Source: Corallium rubrum (lineage: Eukaryota > Cnidaria > Anthozoa > Scleralcyonacea > Coralliidae). Taken from it: 64,000 nt of DNA. Below, in pieces: positions 63,622-64,000 of the stretch. The first letter of the stretch is position 1. Every line of letters begins with the position of its first letter. The notes under the pieces are model-generated. The model had not been told where the DNA came from, did not search any database, and was given only the letters and a program-made list of their open reading frames with translations. The stretch covers positions 384,501 to 448,500 of the forward strand of contig CAXIUP010000141.1 of assembly GCA_964035015.1 (NCBI GenBank), written 5' to 3'. The position numbers were made by a program, and so were the translations under genes.

Positions 63622-64000
63622 TTATAAACTAAAAATCGTGTTCAAATGATGGACTTGAATATTAAGTTCAGGTTTGAGTTTCTTAATGTGTAGAGCTTCT
63701 TTAAGTTTAAGAGATATAATAGAGTTAGCAGAGTCTAAGATTTTAAAGCAAGAGGAGTTATACTGATTTTTGCAAGAAGATGATTGTTCGAGATGTTTAA
63801 AGATGTGTGAATTTTTGTCGGTATGAGTGTGTTCCTTCATCCTAGTGGTAAGGTGGCGAGTGGTTTCGCCAATATAACGGGAATTACATCCCGCGCAAGT
63901 GAATTGATACACCACAGAGGATTTAAGTTCACTGGGAATTGGGTCTTTGAAACTAAAGAGGTTCTTAATTTTATACGAGGAAAAAACAAGTTTGATATCT
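63622..64000 (-). CDS. Penelope-like GIY-YIG endonuclease domain (partial)
   Basis: The minus frame is open to the right edge. It reads LFSFKDPIPSELKSSVVYQF then CAGCNSRYIGETTRHLTTRM KEH, which contains the VYxxxC...YIGET...R GIY-YIG core. It ends with a helical IISLKLKEALHIKKLKPELN segment. In Penelope-like retroelements this nuclease follows the reverse transcriptase, which would lie beyond position 64000. There are no internal stops in the visible part. Confidence 0.8.
   Translation of the reverse strand, partial: DIKLVFSSYKIKNLFSFKDPIPSELKSSVVYQFTCAGCNSRYIGETTRHLTTRMKEHTHTDKNSHIFKHLEQSSSCKNQYNSSCFKILDSANSIISLKLKEALHIKKLKPELNIQVHHLNTIFSL

Larger units (their letters stand above)
63290..64000 (-). 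mobile_element. Penelope-like element, 3' part (runs off the window)
   Basis: Holds the GIY-YIG endonuclease end followed by about 330 bases of terminal sequence with a CTGAAGATGGCATAAGC and GCCGAAAC core. A short near-duplicate (TAGAGATGCTAATTACAG at about 63487 and 63541) lies inside. It abuts the truncated Helentron frame, so it may have inserted there. Confidence 0.65.

Overview
The window looks like nuclear DNA of an anthozoan cnidarian, most likely a coral or sea anemone. It is AT-rich and intron-rich. Coding exons are short, widely spaced and bounded by GT/AG sites, and nearly everything between them is transposon-derived. The repeats fit such a genome: degenerate BEL/Pao, DIRS, Penelope and non-LTR retroelements, hAT, Tc1/mariner, Mutator-like, Helentron and Polinton-like DNA elements, 5S-rRNA-derived SINEs, and many near-perfect palindromic MITEs. 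I see no bacterial operons, CRISPR arrays or rRNA operons. Species assignment is inference.

The one host gene I can follow across the window is on the minus strand and spans about 57.7 kb. It appears to encode a type I membrane receptor with immunoglobulin domains. Six exons can be read: a signal peptide (57644-57710), a V-like Ig domain (39108-39440), a second Ig domain (about 32019-32270), a third Ig domain with a Thr/Pro stalk (17951-18286), a transmembrane helix (4681-4818) and a Tyr-containing cytoplasmic tail (23-246, continuing beyond the left edge). Almost all junctions are phase 1, as is usual for shuffled Ig exons. The acceptor of the second Ig exon does not fit this phase. Two exons of a separate small Cys-containing gene lie at 61756-62075 on the minus strand. 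A possible first exon of a plus-strand gene lies at 49871-49939.

The introns hold the mobile elements. From left to right: a degenerate repeat and a palindromic element (0.3-2 kb); a hAT remnant (2.0-2.7 kb); a nested set of MITEs containing a Mutator-like element with 9-bp target duplications that carries a RecQ-like helicase fragment (2.7-4.5 kb); a degenerate BEL/Pao element interrupted by a MITE (about 5.7-11.6 kb); a THAP-like fragment; several foldbacks and 5S-derived SINEs (12-19 kb); a 7.5-kb Polinton-like element (19.2-26.7 kb); foldbacks and two copies of a 1.5-1.9-kb repeat (27-31 kb and 42-43 kb); a frameshifted Tc1/mariner transposase (35.4-36.4 kb); a LINE RT, SAP-domain and rearranged DIRS block containing a ubiquitin fragment (44.9-49.3 kb); nested foldbacks with hammerhead-like cores (50-51 kb); tandem duplications, satellites and MITEs (52-60 kb); and a Helentron C-terminus next to a Penelope-like GIY-YIG endonuclease (62.4-64 kb).

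The most unusual object is the 19212-26695 element. It begins AG and ends CT, is flanked by TATATA on both sides, and has nearly identical inverted arms of about 2.34 kb. Each arm has telomere-like CCCTAA-containing subterminal repeats and the same cluster of small genes. The centre is a C2H2-finger plus A32/FtsK-type packaging ATPase gene bracketed by long mirror-image purine/pyrimidine tracts. It has the ends and ATPase of a Polinton/Maverick, but I see no DNA polymerase B, integrase or capsid gene. It may be an undescribed compact palindromic Polinton-like or viral lineage.
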